64,000 nt of DNA. It comes from Alkalihalobacterium chitinilyticum. Its GTDB lineage: Bacteria > Bacillota > Bacilli > Bacillales > Bacillaceae_F. A model generated the notes under the pieces. The model saw only the letters and a program-made list of their open reading frames with translations. It ran no database searches and was not told where the DNA came from. Below, in pieces: positions 43,493-51,604 of the stretch (within the stretch, counting starts at the first letter, position 1; each line of letters begins with the position of its first letter). The translations under genes were made by a program, and so were the position numbers. The stretch spans positions 124,001 through 188,000 of the forward strand of contig NZ_JAOTPO010000008.1 of NCBI RefSeq assembly GCF_029028005.1, in the 5' to 3' direction.

Positions 43493-43497
43493 TCTTT

Positions 43498-43680
43498 GGG
43501 GTCTCCTGAGGCCCTTATTTTGATAAAATTGGGGGTTGAAAGGTGTTTGTGGCACTGAGAAGCCCTTATTTCCTATGAATCACGTAAATATCATCGTTTT
43601 TTTGCTAGATAAGGGCCTTTCAATGCCGTTACATCGTTGAACCATTGATTTTGTCACAGATAAGGGCCTCTCAGTGCCGT
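43498..43680 (+). repeat. Nested inverted-repeat element, copy E
   Basis: Starts GGGGTCTCCTGAGGCCCTTA; inner unit GGCACTGAGAAGCCCTTAT with ATAAGGGCCTTTCAATGCC; ends ATAAGGGCCTCTCAGTGCC. Core CTATGAATCACGT. A second copy of its left end (TCTTTGCGGTCTCCTGAGGC, 43391-43410) lies on the far side of the 16S fragment. The right flank TCGCCGAATTAATGAT is shared with copy F. Confidence 0.88.
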
Positions 43681-43793
43681 TTAGGGAATTGGAATCGCCG
43701 AATTAATGATTGATTTCCATGTCATAAGTTTCATTCATTAATTCGCGATTAAGGAAAACCCCATTGAAAGAGTATTACAGTTTTAGGCAGTCT

Positions 43794-44204
43794 TTATTGA
43801 CTTTGTAGTTCTTTTGCCAAGATGACCTGAATGGCTGCGACTTCATCAGGAGTCAGACGGTCTTGCAGTTTATTCAGAACATCAAGGGTATTAACGTTTC
43901 CTCTGAGTGCTTGATCTTTGACTTCATTGATTTCACTCGTTGAAAATTCCCTTAAAATCGTCTTCATTGCATCTTCTTTTGTTTCAAAAGGTAAGTTGTT
44001 GGATACCTGATCTTTATCTATTTCTTTTATTAGATTTTGTATGTGCGGGTCGTTTATGAGTTTATTGTATTCTTCCTCATCGTTTAAAATATCATTTGTA
44101 ATTTGTTCCACTAAGACTTCAGAGGCTTTGCTGATAAAAAAGTTATATCCCCAATATCCTAAACTACCAATGATAACAAGTGTAATCACAATCCACTTCC
44201 ACAT
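43794..44204 (-). CDS. Membrane-anchored protein, paralogue of 3486-3974
   Basis: ATG behind TGGAGGGATGAGCG. 136 residues: N-terminal helix (IVITLVIIGSLGYWGYNFFI), then a helical domain with KEDAMKTILREFSTSEINEVKDQA and LTPDEVAAIQVILAKEL, matching the C-terminal pattern of the protein at 3486-3974. Function unknown. Confidence 0.72.
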   Translation of the reverse strand: MWKWIVITLVIIGSLGYWGYNFFISKASEVLVEQITNDILNDEEEYNKLINDPHIQNLIKEIDKDQVSNNLPFETKEDAMKTILREFSTSEINEVKDQALRGNVNTLDVLNKLQDRLTPDEVAAIQVILAKELQSQ

Positions 44205-44388
44205 CGCTCATCCCTCCAAGTCTAAGTTCTATAAAAATTATTTTATCATGCAGGACAAGTGCCTGTCACCGCTAGAACGTTTTGATGTAAGCTGGTTTCT
44301 AGACATTATACTTCTTTTTGATTTACGATGAACATAGAGAATTCATAATAGGTTGGATTCATTATATTTCTTAGAAGGGGTGGAGAGC

Positions 44389-45039
44389 ATGAAAGTTCTT
44401 GTTGTTGGAGCGAATGGCCAGATTGGAAAACATCTTGTAACATTAATGCAAAATAGCGATAGCTTCAAAGCAAAAGCAATGATCCGTAATCAAGAGCAAG
44501 CGACCTTTTTTGAAAAATTAGGTGCAGAAACTGTTGTGGTCGATCTGGAACAGGATATCGAGTCCATTGCAAAAGCCGCTGAGAAAGTAGATGCGGTTGT
44601 ATTTACAGCAGGGTCAGGAGCACATACAGGAAAAGACAAAACCATAATGGTTGATTTGGATGGTGCCGTGAAAACGATTGAGGCCGCTAAAGTTGCTGGG
44701 GTGAAGCGTTTTATTATGATTAGCTCGTTTGACACGAGACGTGAAGCCATTTTATCTGCGCCACCTTCGTTTGCACCTTATGTAGCAGCCAAGCATTATG
44801 CTGATGAATGGTTAAAGCGGTCAGATTTAGACTATACGATTATCCATCCGGGCTTGCTAACGAATGATCAAGGTACAGGAAAAGTAAACGCTGCATACGA
44901 AGTAGACAGAGGTGAAATTCCAAGAGAGGACGTAGCTAGCGTCATCATGGCCACTTTAGAAAATGACACAACGATTGGGAAGCAATTTCAGATCGTAACA
45001 GGAAATACACCTATAAAAGAAGCGGTTGTTTCTATTTAA
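44389..45039 (+). CDS. NAD(P)-binding atypical SDR (NAD(P)H-binding epimerase-like)
   Basis: Start ATG 44389 behind GGGGTGGAGA. 216 residues. Rossmann motif VLVVGANGQIGKHLV at the N-terminus; VFTAGSGAHTGKDKTIMVDLDGAVK and FIMISSFDTRRE; YVAAKHYADEWLKRSDLDYTIIHPGLLTND keeps the YxxxK. It resembles the B. subtilis YhfK-type proteins. Probable redox or sensor role; substrate unknown. Terminator follows at 45147. Confidence 0.9.
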   Translation: MKVLVVGANGQIGKHLVTLMQNSDSFKAKAMIRNQEQATFFEKLGAETVVVDLEQDIESIAKAAEKVDAVVFTAGSGAHTGKDKTIMVDLDGAVKTIEAAKVAGVKRFIMISSFDTRREAILSAPPSFAPYVAAKHYADEWLKRSDLDYTIIHPGLLTNDQGTGKVNAAYEVDRGEIPREDVASVIMATLENDTTIGKQFQIVTGNTPIKEAVVSI

Positions 45040-45146
45040 CACTTTAACTAAGGTTGTAATCCAGGTAATTTAAGGATAAACACACTTGCTTCTGCAACGT
45101 GAGGCTTTTAGTGAGTTTAAATAAAATACTTGAGATGAATTTTAGG

Positions 45147-45180
45147 AATCGATTTAAACAATCGGTTCCTTTTTTTGGGT
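45147..45180 (+). terminator. Intrinsic terminator
   Basis: GGAATCGATT pairs with AATCGGTTCC around TAAAC, followed by TTTTTTT. Confidence 0.9.
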
Positions 45181-45256
45181 TATAACTGCAAAGGTAAACA
45201 CCGCCTAACGATGAGTCTTGCCACAAATAAAGTGTCGTCGTTTTATGGAATTCAAT

Positions 45257-45288
45257 GAAAAAGGAGCTAAGAAATAGCTCCTTTGCTA
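45257..45288 (-). terminator. Terminator of the LysM gene
   Basis: On the minus strand AAAGGAGCTA pairs with TAGCTCCTTT around TTTCT, followed by TTCATTG. Confidence 0.85.
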
Positions 45289-45295
45289 TAAATGA

Positions 45296-47137
45296 CTATC
45301 TAATCGACCTTCCAGCAGCAATCTCGATTTGCCTTTGCATAGTAGATTGAACTTGGCCATCACTGTGTCTTTGACTATTTAGAAAGTGGATACAGAAATG
45401 TCCATTATAGTTGTTATTACGTATGATTTGATCTCCATGTGGCATAGAATGCATAGCAGCAGCTAAACGTCTTCCGTCTACTTCAACAATTATAGCTCTC
45501 GGTGTCCATGAATAACTGCCACCCCAAATTTCCCGCATGATTTGAGCATCCCTTGATGTTAGAGGTTCACTGTCTGCATGGTTTCCACCCATTGTATGCC
45601 TCACTTGAAATTGTCTTCCTGTTTGAAAATCTGTTATTGTTGCAACTTTTCCAGTGGAGAACACATACCTTGCTTCAGTCCACCAATCTAACACTTCACC
45701 ATGTCTTGCTGAGACAACTGGCCTAACAGGTACTTGGAATTGCGGTACTTGTATTACTTGTCCAATTCGTAATGTACTCTGTGCTGTCATATTGTTATGT
45801 CTAAGTAAATCATTATAAGGCACGCCATATTGTGTACTTATATTCCACATATTATCTCCTGAACGTACCGTATGGTTGATGTTCCTTATCGTTACAGGAC
45901 TTGTTGAGCCATTTTGAACCGTATTTGATGGTGCTGTCGAACTTGTTCCATTTGGTATGGTTAAAATTTGCCCGATTTGTAATACGTCCGTTCGCAGATT
46001 ATTAGCGGTGCGTAAAGCGTTTACCGTTGTTCGGTAACGATTCGCAATGGACGACAAGTTATCTCCTGAGACAACTGTATGAGTTGTAGCAGTTGCTGCA
46101 GGAGCCGGGGCTGAAGTAGATGTTCCATTCGTTGGGATCATCAACGTCTGACCAATCCGAAGGACATCGGAAGTTAACTGATTAGCTGTACGCAAGGCAT
46201 TGACAGTAGTGCCAAACCGTTGGGCAATCACAGACAAGTTATCACCGGCTACAACCGTGTAAGTGGATCCTTGTTGAACCGTTGCCGAAGTTGTTTTAAC
46301 GGTCGATTGTGAAGGAGATGTAAGATTCGTATTCCCACCAGGAATTACTAGCCGCTGCCCAACTTGCAAGACATCGGAAGTTAATTGGTTTGCTGAACGT
46401 AAGGCACTAACAGACGTACCGAATCGTTGAGCGATTACCGATAAACTATCCCCAGCAATTACCGTATAGGTGCTAGACTGTGTTGAAGATTGTGGAGTAT
46501 GAGATGGCTGCATACTTGGTTGAGTAGGGTGCGCTAGCTGTGCACCATTAACTACAATTGGAATAACTAACGTTTGTCCAATCCGAATGTTATCATTTGA
46601 TAAGCTGTTTGCTTCGCGTATAGCAACTATGGGTGTATTGTAATCTCTTGCAAGAACTGATAAATAATCACCCGATCTTACCGTATGGAGAGCTTTTGGA
46701 ATAATTAACCGCTGATTCGGAAGTAAATGATCTGATTTTAAATTGTTCACGATTCTAATGTTATCTACGGTTGTTCCATACATTCTTGATAGCGTCCAAA
46801 GTGTATCACCAGGGGCGACCTGATAATAAATGGATGTATTTTGAGTAGTCTGTGAGGAATCCGTAGACGTTTGTCCTGACACATTTTGGGTATTGGTTAA
46901 CAGTGGAAGAGAGGTTGCGAGCATTCCTCCAACCATTACTTTAACGACTTTTACCTTAATGCCCGGATATTTTGCGTATACGATATTAAGCGCAATCGTT
47001 CTTAAATTTTTTTCGGATTGAGGTTTTGTTCCTAGTTCATTAGCAAATTCCACTTGGTGGTCATCAAGGTGTACAACCAGTGCGAACTCCACTTGTGGTT
47101 TATCTAATTTTTGTAATTCGTATCGTTGAATGTTCAT
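45296..47137 (-). CDS. Six-LysM protein with C-terminal catalytic-like domain
   Basis: Start ATG 47137 behind AAAGGGAGTG. 613 residues. The first ~75 residues (MNIQRYELQKLDKPQVEFAL, VVYAKYPGIKVKVVKVMVGG) are not a normal signal peptide; a weak hydrophobic stretch MVGGMLATSLPLL lies near residue 85. Six LysM repeats follow (each with the GD...L...P pattern), bound to peptidoglycan. The last ~125 residues (HGEVLDWWTEARYVFSTGKVATITDF, GNHADSEPLT, NGHFCIHFLNSQRH) form a conserved domain seen at the end of Bacillus LysM proteins, with an HxxH-type ending but no named activity. Likely a spore or cell-wall protein. Confidence 0.88.
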   Translation of the reverse strand: MNIQRYELQKLDKPQVEFALVVHLDDHQVEFANELGTKPQSEKNLRTIALNIVYAKYPGIKVKVVKVMVGGMLATSLPLLTNTQNVSGQTSTDSSQTTQNTSIYYQVAPGDTLWTLSRMYGTTVDNIRIVNNLKSDHLLPNQRLIIPKALHTVRSGDYLSVLARDYNTPIVAIREANSLSNDNIRIGQTLVIPIVVNGAQLAHPTQPSMQPSHTPQSSTQSSTYTVIAGDSLSVIAQRFGTSVSALRSANQLTSDVLQVGQRLVIPGGNTNLTSPSQSTVKTTSATVQQGSTYTVVAGDNLSVIAQRFGTTVNALRTANQLTSDVLRIGQTLMIPTNGTSTSAPAPAATATTHTVVSGDNLSSIANRYRTTVNALRTANNLRTDVLQIGQILTIPNGTSSTAPSNTVQNGSTSPVTIRNINHTVRSGDNMWNISTQYGVPYNDLLRHNNMTAQSTLRIGQVIQVPQFQVPVRPVVSARHGEVLDWWTEARYVFSTGKVATITDFQTGRQFQVRHTMGGNHADSEPLTSRDAQIMREIWGGSYSWTPRAIIVEVDGRRLAAAMHSMPHGDQIIRNNNYNGHFCIHFLNSQRHSDGQVQSTMQRQIEIAAGRSIR

Positions 47138-47570
47138 AGTTGCACTCCCTTTATATGTAAACTGGCATTTGTTAGGATACCTCACTAATATTCATTTATA
47201 AGCACATAGTGAAGTTATTTGATATTAGTCACTGTCACTGTCACTAACCGCAACAGTAATGAGTTCATTCAAATACATACGCACAATAGAAATAGAAACG
47301 GTACGATTTAGTCATTTTCATGATAACCTTTTAACTTCTAGGGAGTATTTGGATACTATTTTTTTACAATATTTATGAAAAAGAACCTTTTTCCTTTTTT
47401 ACTAATCTATGAAAAGGCGTAGTTTTTGCCTATGTTTCGAGCTTCTTTAATTATCCTTATTTTGAAAAAATAAGTAGACAAAATATTCTGACAGGAATTT
47501 TGTCGAGTTTGTAGAAATCATGGTATAAGGATAAAAGGATGTAAAAAATCCCTAAAGGAAGGTGAACGGT
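47138..47570. other. Intergenic region
   Basis: No gene seen. It contains a short tandem repeat of GTCACT (47229-47246) and the divergent promoters of the LysM gene and the 166-residue gene. Confidence 0.45.
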
Positions 47571-48071
47571 ATGTTCAAAAAGATGTTCCATAATGAACAA
47601 GAAATGTGTGAAAGAAGGCTAATAGCCGTTATGAGGCGGTTAAAAATTGATGATTCCCATTACAATTTCAATTGGAATCGCAGCAGTTGCTATATTGAAT
47701 TTCAGTATAAGGAAAACATGTACAGGATGGAACACTCTGTTGAAAGCGCAAAAGAAAAAGGAATTGTTATATTGAGAAATGGATTGGATTGTTTAAGTGA
47801 GTTGGTCCGATCTCTTGAAGATCTGTGTCAAATCACTGAAAGAGGAACCCACAGACTCGAGACATGGTTATCTGGCATGAAACAGTCGTCTCCAGAAGAA
47901 GAAATGTCTGAATTTTTAGAAGAAGTTCATATTAGATACAAGTCTGTCGGGAAACAAAAACATTCGGATTATATGAATATGAATGATGAGGTAATCCAAG
48001 TGGAGCCTGAACCATCTCTAAATCATTTAAATAGAAACCGGATTAACCTTCAATCGCAGGACAAATCGTAA
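47571..48071 (+). CDS. Uncharacterised soluble protein
   Basis: Start ATG 47571 behind GGAAGGTGAAC; an in-frame GTG is three codons upstream. 166 residues, with a compact domain (YNFNWNRSSCYIEFQYKENMYRMEHSVESAKEKG, LDCLSELVRSLEDLCQI) and a polar tail rich in Asn and Glu. No family recognised. Confidence 0.65.
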   Translation: MFKKMFHNEQEMCERRLIAVMRRLKIDDSHYNFNWNRSSCYIEFQYKENMYRMEHSVESAKEKGIVILRNGLDCLSELVRSLEDLCQITERGTHRLETWLSGMKQSSPEEEMSEFLEEVHIRYKSVGKQKHSDYMNMNDEVIQVEPEPSLNHLNRNRINLQSQDKS

Positions 48072-48090
48072 TATACTAAGTAATATCCTA

Positions 48091-48119
48091 TTGACATAAT
48101 AACAATCTAGCACTAAAAT
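48091..48119 (+). promoter_or_regulatory. Strong sigma-A promoter of the leader RNA
   Basis: TTGACA (48091-48096), 17-base spacer, TAAAAT (48114-48119). The transcript should begin near 48126, about 40 bases before the leader peptide. Confidence 0.85.
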
Positions 48120-48164
48120 TTTGTAAGTAATTTATTTTTAAAGTTTAAGGAGGATTATTAAAAA

Positions 48165-48209
48165 ATGTTACCATCTAGAATTCGGTTCCGTGCTTTGAAC
48201 AACAAATAA
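48165..48209 (+). CDS. Leader peptide MLPSRIRFRALNNK, likely macrolide sensor
   Basis: 14 codons behind a strong AAGGAGG with good spacing. The peptide carries R-I-R and R-F-R at residues 5-9. Arg/Lys-x-Arg/Lys is the known motif at which ribosomes holding macrolides stall, as in the ErmDL leader. Ribosome arrest there would cover the 5' arm of the next hairpin (48193-48201), which overlaps codons 10-13. A macrolide phosphotransferase gene follows 510 bases later. Confidence 0.72.
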   Translation: MLPSRIRFRALNNK

Positions 48210-48247
48210 TTTCATATGTTCAAAGACTCTGCTTGTGTAGGCAGAGT
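48193..48247 (+). ncRNA. Attenuator hairpins in the leader RNA
   Basis: Stem A: CTTTGAACA (48193-48201) with TGTTCAAAG (48217-48225). Stem B: ACTCTGC (48226-48232) with GCAGAGT (48241-48247). Alternatively AGGCAGA (48239-48245) can pair with TCTGCCT in the terminator arm (48325-48331). This is the mutually exclusive pairing expected of an attenuator. Folding was done by eye. Confidence 0.6.
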
Positions 48248-48306
48248 AAGCGGGATCAGTCTGTCCTTTTTTAATAATCTTCATTTTGCATAAATATATG
48301 CTATAT

Positions 48307-48341
48307 GTAGAAAGGCGGATTCGTTCTGCCTTTCTTTTTTA
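48307..48341 (+). terminator. Terminator 1 of the leader
   Basis: AGAAAGGC (48309-48316) pairs with GCCTTTCT (48328-48335), followed by TTTTT. It would stop transcription before mph unless antiterminated. Confidence 0.85.
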
Positions 48342-48566
48342 TACTTTTAGAAAATATAACTTCCCTATAGGATAGAGGTAAAGAACAACTCTAATGTTTC
48401 GCCGGGCCTTGGCGATAGCCGAGTTTTTCTAATGCTGCTTAACGGGAAAAGTATAAAATAAATGAGGCTATTGGCCATTGGTCTGCTCTTCTTTTGTAGG
48501 AAGTTGGCTTATTTGGTCAGACGACTGTACGTAAGATCCATAAATTAGTTATCTATCCGTTTACTC

Positions 48567-48600
48567 AAGAACACAGACAGCAGTCCTGTGTTTTTTATTT
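48567..48600 (+). terminator. Terminator 2 of the leader, with alternative partner
   Basis: AACACAG (48570-48576) pairs with CTGTGTT (48586-48592), followed by TTTTT. The same arm extended (AGAACACAG, 48568-48576) can pair with CTGTGTTCT (48624-48632), a possible antiterminator. Confidence 0.7.
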
Positions 48601-48721
48601 TGGGGAAAATCGGTAAAAAATTTCTGTGTTCTCCTGATCGAATGTTCATTGATCATCGTGCTGATGTTGTCATTCTCATGGATGAGCAACAATTTAATTT
48701 ATGAAAGTAGGGTTTAACGTT

Positions 48722-49624
48722 ATGAATAAAAAAGTTAAAGAAATACTAGAGATTGCTAATAGAAATGGCATTTTACTAGAAGAGAGTTCTGTAAAAATCA
48801 ACGAGTCAGGCTTGGACTTTCAAGTGGTTCATGCTGTTGATCAAGAAGGTGTTCAATGGATTTTGAGGTTGCCGAGAAGAGAAGATTCGATGGCGAAAAC
48901 GGCTGTAGAAAAGAACGTGTTAGATGTGGTTAGTCGTCATGTCTCTTTTGAAGTGCCTGTTTGGTCGGTATATACAGAAGACTTCATTGCCTATAAGCAA
49001 TTGTCAGGTACACCAGCAGGGACTGTAGATCCGGGCATTCAAGATTATATTTGGGAGTTCAATCAAAATCATGTTCCGGAAAGCTATCTCAAATCGCTTG
49101 GTGAGGTATTAGCAGAGCTGCATCACGTACCTAAAGAGTTATTGAATATTCCTGGTTTCAAAGTACAGACTGCGGATGAAGCGAGAGCAGAGATGAAAAA
49201 ACGAATGACCGGAGTAAAAGAAAAGTACGGTGTTAGTGATACATTATGGGCAAGGTGGCAAGCTTGGGTGGACAATGACAGCATGTGGCCGAAGCATACC
49301 GGGCTCATTCATGGTGATGTTCATGCTGGACATACACTGATCAATAGGCTAGCCGAGGTGACCGGTTTAATCGACTGGACAGAAGCAGCTGTAACAGATG
49401 TTTCAAAAGATTTTGTCGGTCCTTATATGATCTTCGGTGAACAGGCTTTAGAACAGATCATTGCCGCCTATGAAGCAGCAGGTGGAGTCACATGGCCACT
49501 CATGAAACAGCATATCATTGAGATTCAAGCGACTTCTGCTATCGATATTGCCGAGTTTGCGGAATCATCGGGTTTAAAAGAATATGAGCAAATGGCAAAA
49601 GAAAGTTTAGGTGTAGAAAAATAG
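48722..49624 (+). CDS. mph: Macrolide 2'-phosphotransferase
   Basis: Start ATG 48722 with AGTAGGG upstream; a frame start at 48701 is possible but weaker. 300 residues, the family length. The start KEILEIANRNGILLEESSVKINESGLDFQVVHAVD and IPR-like LRLPRRED are typical of Mph. YKQLSGTPAGTVDP, the catalytic loop LIHGDVHAGH (197-204 with Asp199), and GLIDWTEAAVTDVSKDF (metal-binding Asp218) are all intact. It inactivates macrolides by phosphorylating the 2'-OH of desosamine with GTP. The leader peptide and hairpins upstream suggest drug-inducible expression. Confidence 0.93.
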   Translation: MNKKVKEILEIANRNGILLEESSVKINESGLDFQVVHAVDQEGVQWILRLPRREDSMAKTAVEKNVLDVVSRHVSFEVPVWSVYTEDFIAYKQLSGTPAGTVDPGIQDYIWEFNQNHVPESYLKSLGEVLAELHHVPKELLNIPGFKVQTADEARAEMKKRMTGVKEKYGVSDTLWARWQAWVDNDSMWPKHTGLIHGDVHAGHTLINRLAEVTGLIDWTEAAVTDVSKDFVGPYMIFGEQALEQIIAAYEAAGGVTWPLMKQHIIEIQATSAIDIAEFAESSGLKEYEQMAKESLGVEK

Positions 49625-49643
49625 CAACAACCGAAACTAATCA

Positions 49644-49674
49644 TGTAGGGATCTCATCATATGGGATCCCTATT
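49644..49674 (+). terminator. Intrinsic terminator
   Basis: TAGGGATC pairs with GATCCCTA around TCATCATATGG, followed by TTTCTG. Confidence 0.75.
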
Positions 49675-49704
49675 TCTGATTTATGGAGAGAAGATCACAT
49701 TGCC

Positions 49705-50052
49705 TTGAGTTTACCTATCTTTAGAAATACAGATCATGTTCCATTGACAGAAGCTATTTTTTATATATTAGTCGCACTTAACCAACCCATGCATGGGTAT
49801 GGAATTACACAATTTGTAAAGGAAATTAGTCAGGAAAGAGTCGAATTAGGTCCCGGAACATTATATGGGGCAATTAAATCTTTACTGGAAAAGGGCTGGA
49901 TCAAGCCAGTAAAACAAAAAGAAGACAGCAGAAGAAAAGAATATGAAATAACAGAAAAAGGAAAAGAAGTACTTCAAATGGAAATGGAACGCTTAGAAGA
50001 GCTGGTAAGGAACGGAAATCAATTTATTCGGGGTGAGAAGAATGACAATTAA
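49705..50052 (+). CDS. PadR-family transcriptional regulator
   Basis: TTG start; the ribosome site GGAGAGAAG is a little far. 115 residues: LTEAIFYILVALNQPMHGYGITQFVKE...LGPGTLYGAIKSLLEKGWIKPV is the PadR winged helix. It overlaps the DUF2812 gene by 11 bases. PadR-DUF2812 pairs are common in Firmicutes, where the regulator represses its own operon until a signal (often an antibiotic or lipid stress) appears. Confidence 0.9.
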   Translation: MSLPIFRNTDHVPLTEAIFYILVALNQPMHGYGITQFVKEISQERVELGPGTLYGAIKSLLEKGWIKPVKQKEDSRRKEYEITEKGKEVLQMEMERLEELVRNGNQFIRGEKNDN

Positions 50053-50566
50053 AAAGAAGAAAATATTTATCGACTATGAAAAAGAAGAAAAGTGGTTGAA
50101 TGAAATGGCTGCTAAAGGTTTACACCTAGTGAACTACAGTTTTCCAACGTATTTTTTTGAGAAGGGCGAACCAGGAGAGTATTGCTATCGAATTCAATTA
50201 TTGGATAATTTACCAAATCACGATGAAAGTAAGGAATACATTGAATTTATGGAGGAAAACGAGGTAGAGTATATTGCTTCTTCGATGCGCTGGGTGTATT
50301 TTCGCAAAAAAGCTACAGATGGTCCTTTTGAAATTTTTTCCGACTATAAGTCAAAGATTAAGCACTATAGCAATATTGTAGCTTTTATGAGTATCTTTAT
50401 TTTTATCAATCTTATCCCAGCTATTTATAATATGACTATCTCTCGTATTAATATGTATGTTTCATTACTAAATTGGGCTGCTATTCTACTTCTCGGTTTC
50501 GCAGTGATCATGTATATGAGAAGGATTAACCAACTGAAGAAAGAAGAAAAGCTGTACGATAAATAA
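50042..50566 (+). CDS. DUF2812 membrane protein
   Basis: Start ATG 50042 behind GGGGTGAG; overlaps the PadR gene. 174 residues: soluble domain KKIFIDYEKEEKWLNEMAAKGLHLVNYSFPTYFFEKGEPGEYCYRIQ (DUF2812), then two helices (about 115-135 and 142-160). The soluble domain probably works with PadR as a sensing or anchoring unit. Substrate unknown. Confidence 0.85.
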   Translation: MTIKKKKIFIDYEKEEKWLNEMAAKGLHLVNYSFPTYFFEKGEPGEYCYRIQLLDNLPNHDESKEYIEFMEENEVEYIASSMRWVYFRKKATDGPFEIFSDYKSKIKHYSNIVAFMSIFIFINLIPAIYNMTISRINMYVSLLNWAAILLLGFAVIMYMRRINQLKKEEKLYDK

Positions 50567-50626
50567 AGGGTCTGCTTCAATAATGAAAAGCATACACAAT
50601 GAGTAGTTAGAAGGGAGGGGAATGAT

Positions 50627-51349
50627 TTGATCGCGCTAACTATAATCCAGCTATTTATGATTTTATTGTTTTTTCTACTAGGGTACCTCATTGTTAAAAG
50701 AGAAGCCTATTTTCTTCTATCTGGTTTTTCTGCAAAATCTAAGGAAGATCAACAGATACTTATTCAAAATGGCTATCCACAAGCAGCAGGCAGAGCACTA
50801 ATAAATTCCGGTTTTATTTTACTAGGTGGATTAGCTTTATATTTTTTCAGGATTCCATATATGATCGAGTTTTCATGGCTTGTCATGATCATTTATTTAT
50901 TTGCTCGCTTACTCTATATCGGTAAATTAGATACGACCAAAAATAAGAAGCGTAATTCGATCATTTTAATCATTACGATCGTATTCACGTTTGGTGTTTT
51001 AGGAGGGGTTGCTTATATTGGTATCCAACCGAATGAAGTGACAGTATCGGATGATGGATTGCACGTTAGTGGATTTTACGGAGTAGAGTGGCCTTTGGAT
51101 GAAATTACGAATGTTGAGTTAGTCGATACGATCCCCAATGTCCAAGTAAGAACAAATGGTTTTGCTTTTGCTAATCGATTAAAAGGTCACTTTCGCTTGG
51201 AAGGGTTAGGTGGAGGCAGATTATATTTATACCGTAATCATCCTCCTTTTATTTTCGTTGAAAAAGGTGAAGATTATTTGTTTATAAACTCAAGGGACAG
51301 TCAGGAAACAAAATTGTGGTACGGAAAAATGAAGGAGCAATTGAACTAG
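50627..51349 (+). CDS. Membrane protein with DUF3784-like front and PH-like domain
   Basis: TTG start behind AGGGAGGGG. 240 residues: helix at 2-22, YFLLSGFSAKSKEDQ, then helices at about 62-80, 85-102 and 113-132, then a bacterial PH-like domain (VTVSDDGLHVSGFYGVEWPLDEITNVELVDTIP...FINSRDSQETKLWYGKM). It probably belongs to the PadR operon, 60 bases downstream. Confidence 0.75.
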   Translation: MIALTIIQLFMILLFFLLGYLIVKREAYFLLSGFSAKSKEDQQILIQNGYPQAAGRALINSGFILLGGLALYFFRIPYMIEFSWLVMIIYLFARLLYIGKLDTTKNKKRNSIILIITIVFTFGVLGGVAYIGIQPNEVTVSDDGLHVSGFYGVEWPLDEITNVELVDTIPNVQVRTNGFAFANRLKGHFRLEGLGGGRLYLYRNHPPFIFVEKGEDYLFINSRDSQETKLWYGKMKEQLN

Positions 51350-51391
51350 TAGACCGATATAGCGATTCTTGCATATGGCGCCAATAAAAAG

Positions 51392-51446
51392 AAGAAGTAA
51401 CCGTCTCCGCTTTGCCCAGTGGATAGGATGGTTACTTCTTTTTTGT
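51392..51446 (+). terminator. Intrinsic terminator with long loop
   Basis: AAGAAGTAACC pairs with GGTTACTTCTT, followed by TTTTTG. Confidence 0.85.
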
Positions 51447-51604
51447 GCATTTAACGTTCATTCAGTCAGCCGTTCTTGCCGCATGTTGTGGCTACCATTT
51501 AAGGTTTCTTTGAATTCATTATATATAGTAGTAATGGATCGTGTTGTACGCAAGGTGGTGTCATTAGACTCGATAAATTAGTAGAAAGTGGACTTTCAAC
51601 TATT

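Noticed and set aside
43244-43555. 103-residue minus-strand frame
   Set aside because: It translates the 16S rRNA fragment and the repeat element; not a protein gene.
48401-48450. Second leader peptide (MFRRALAIAEFF) before mph
   Set aside because: The spacing from GAGGTAAAG to the ATG is too long and the peptide has no clear arrest motif; kept only as a possibility.
51369-51581. 70-residue plus-strand frame
   Set aside because: It overlaps the long-loop terminator at 51392-51446 and has no ribosome site.
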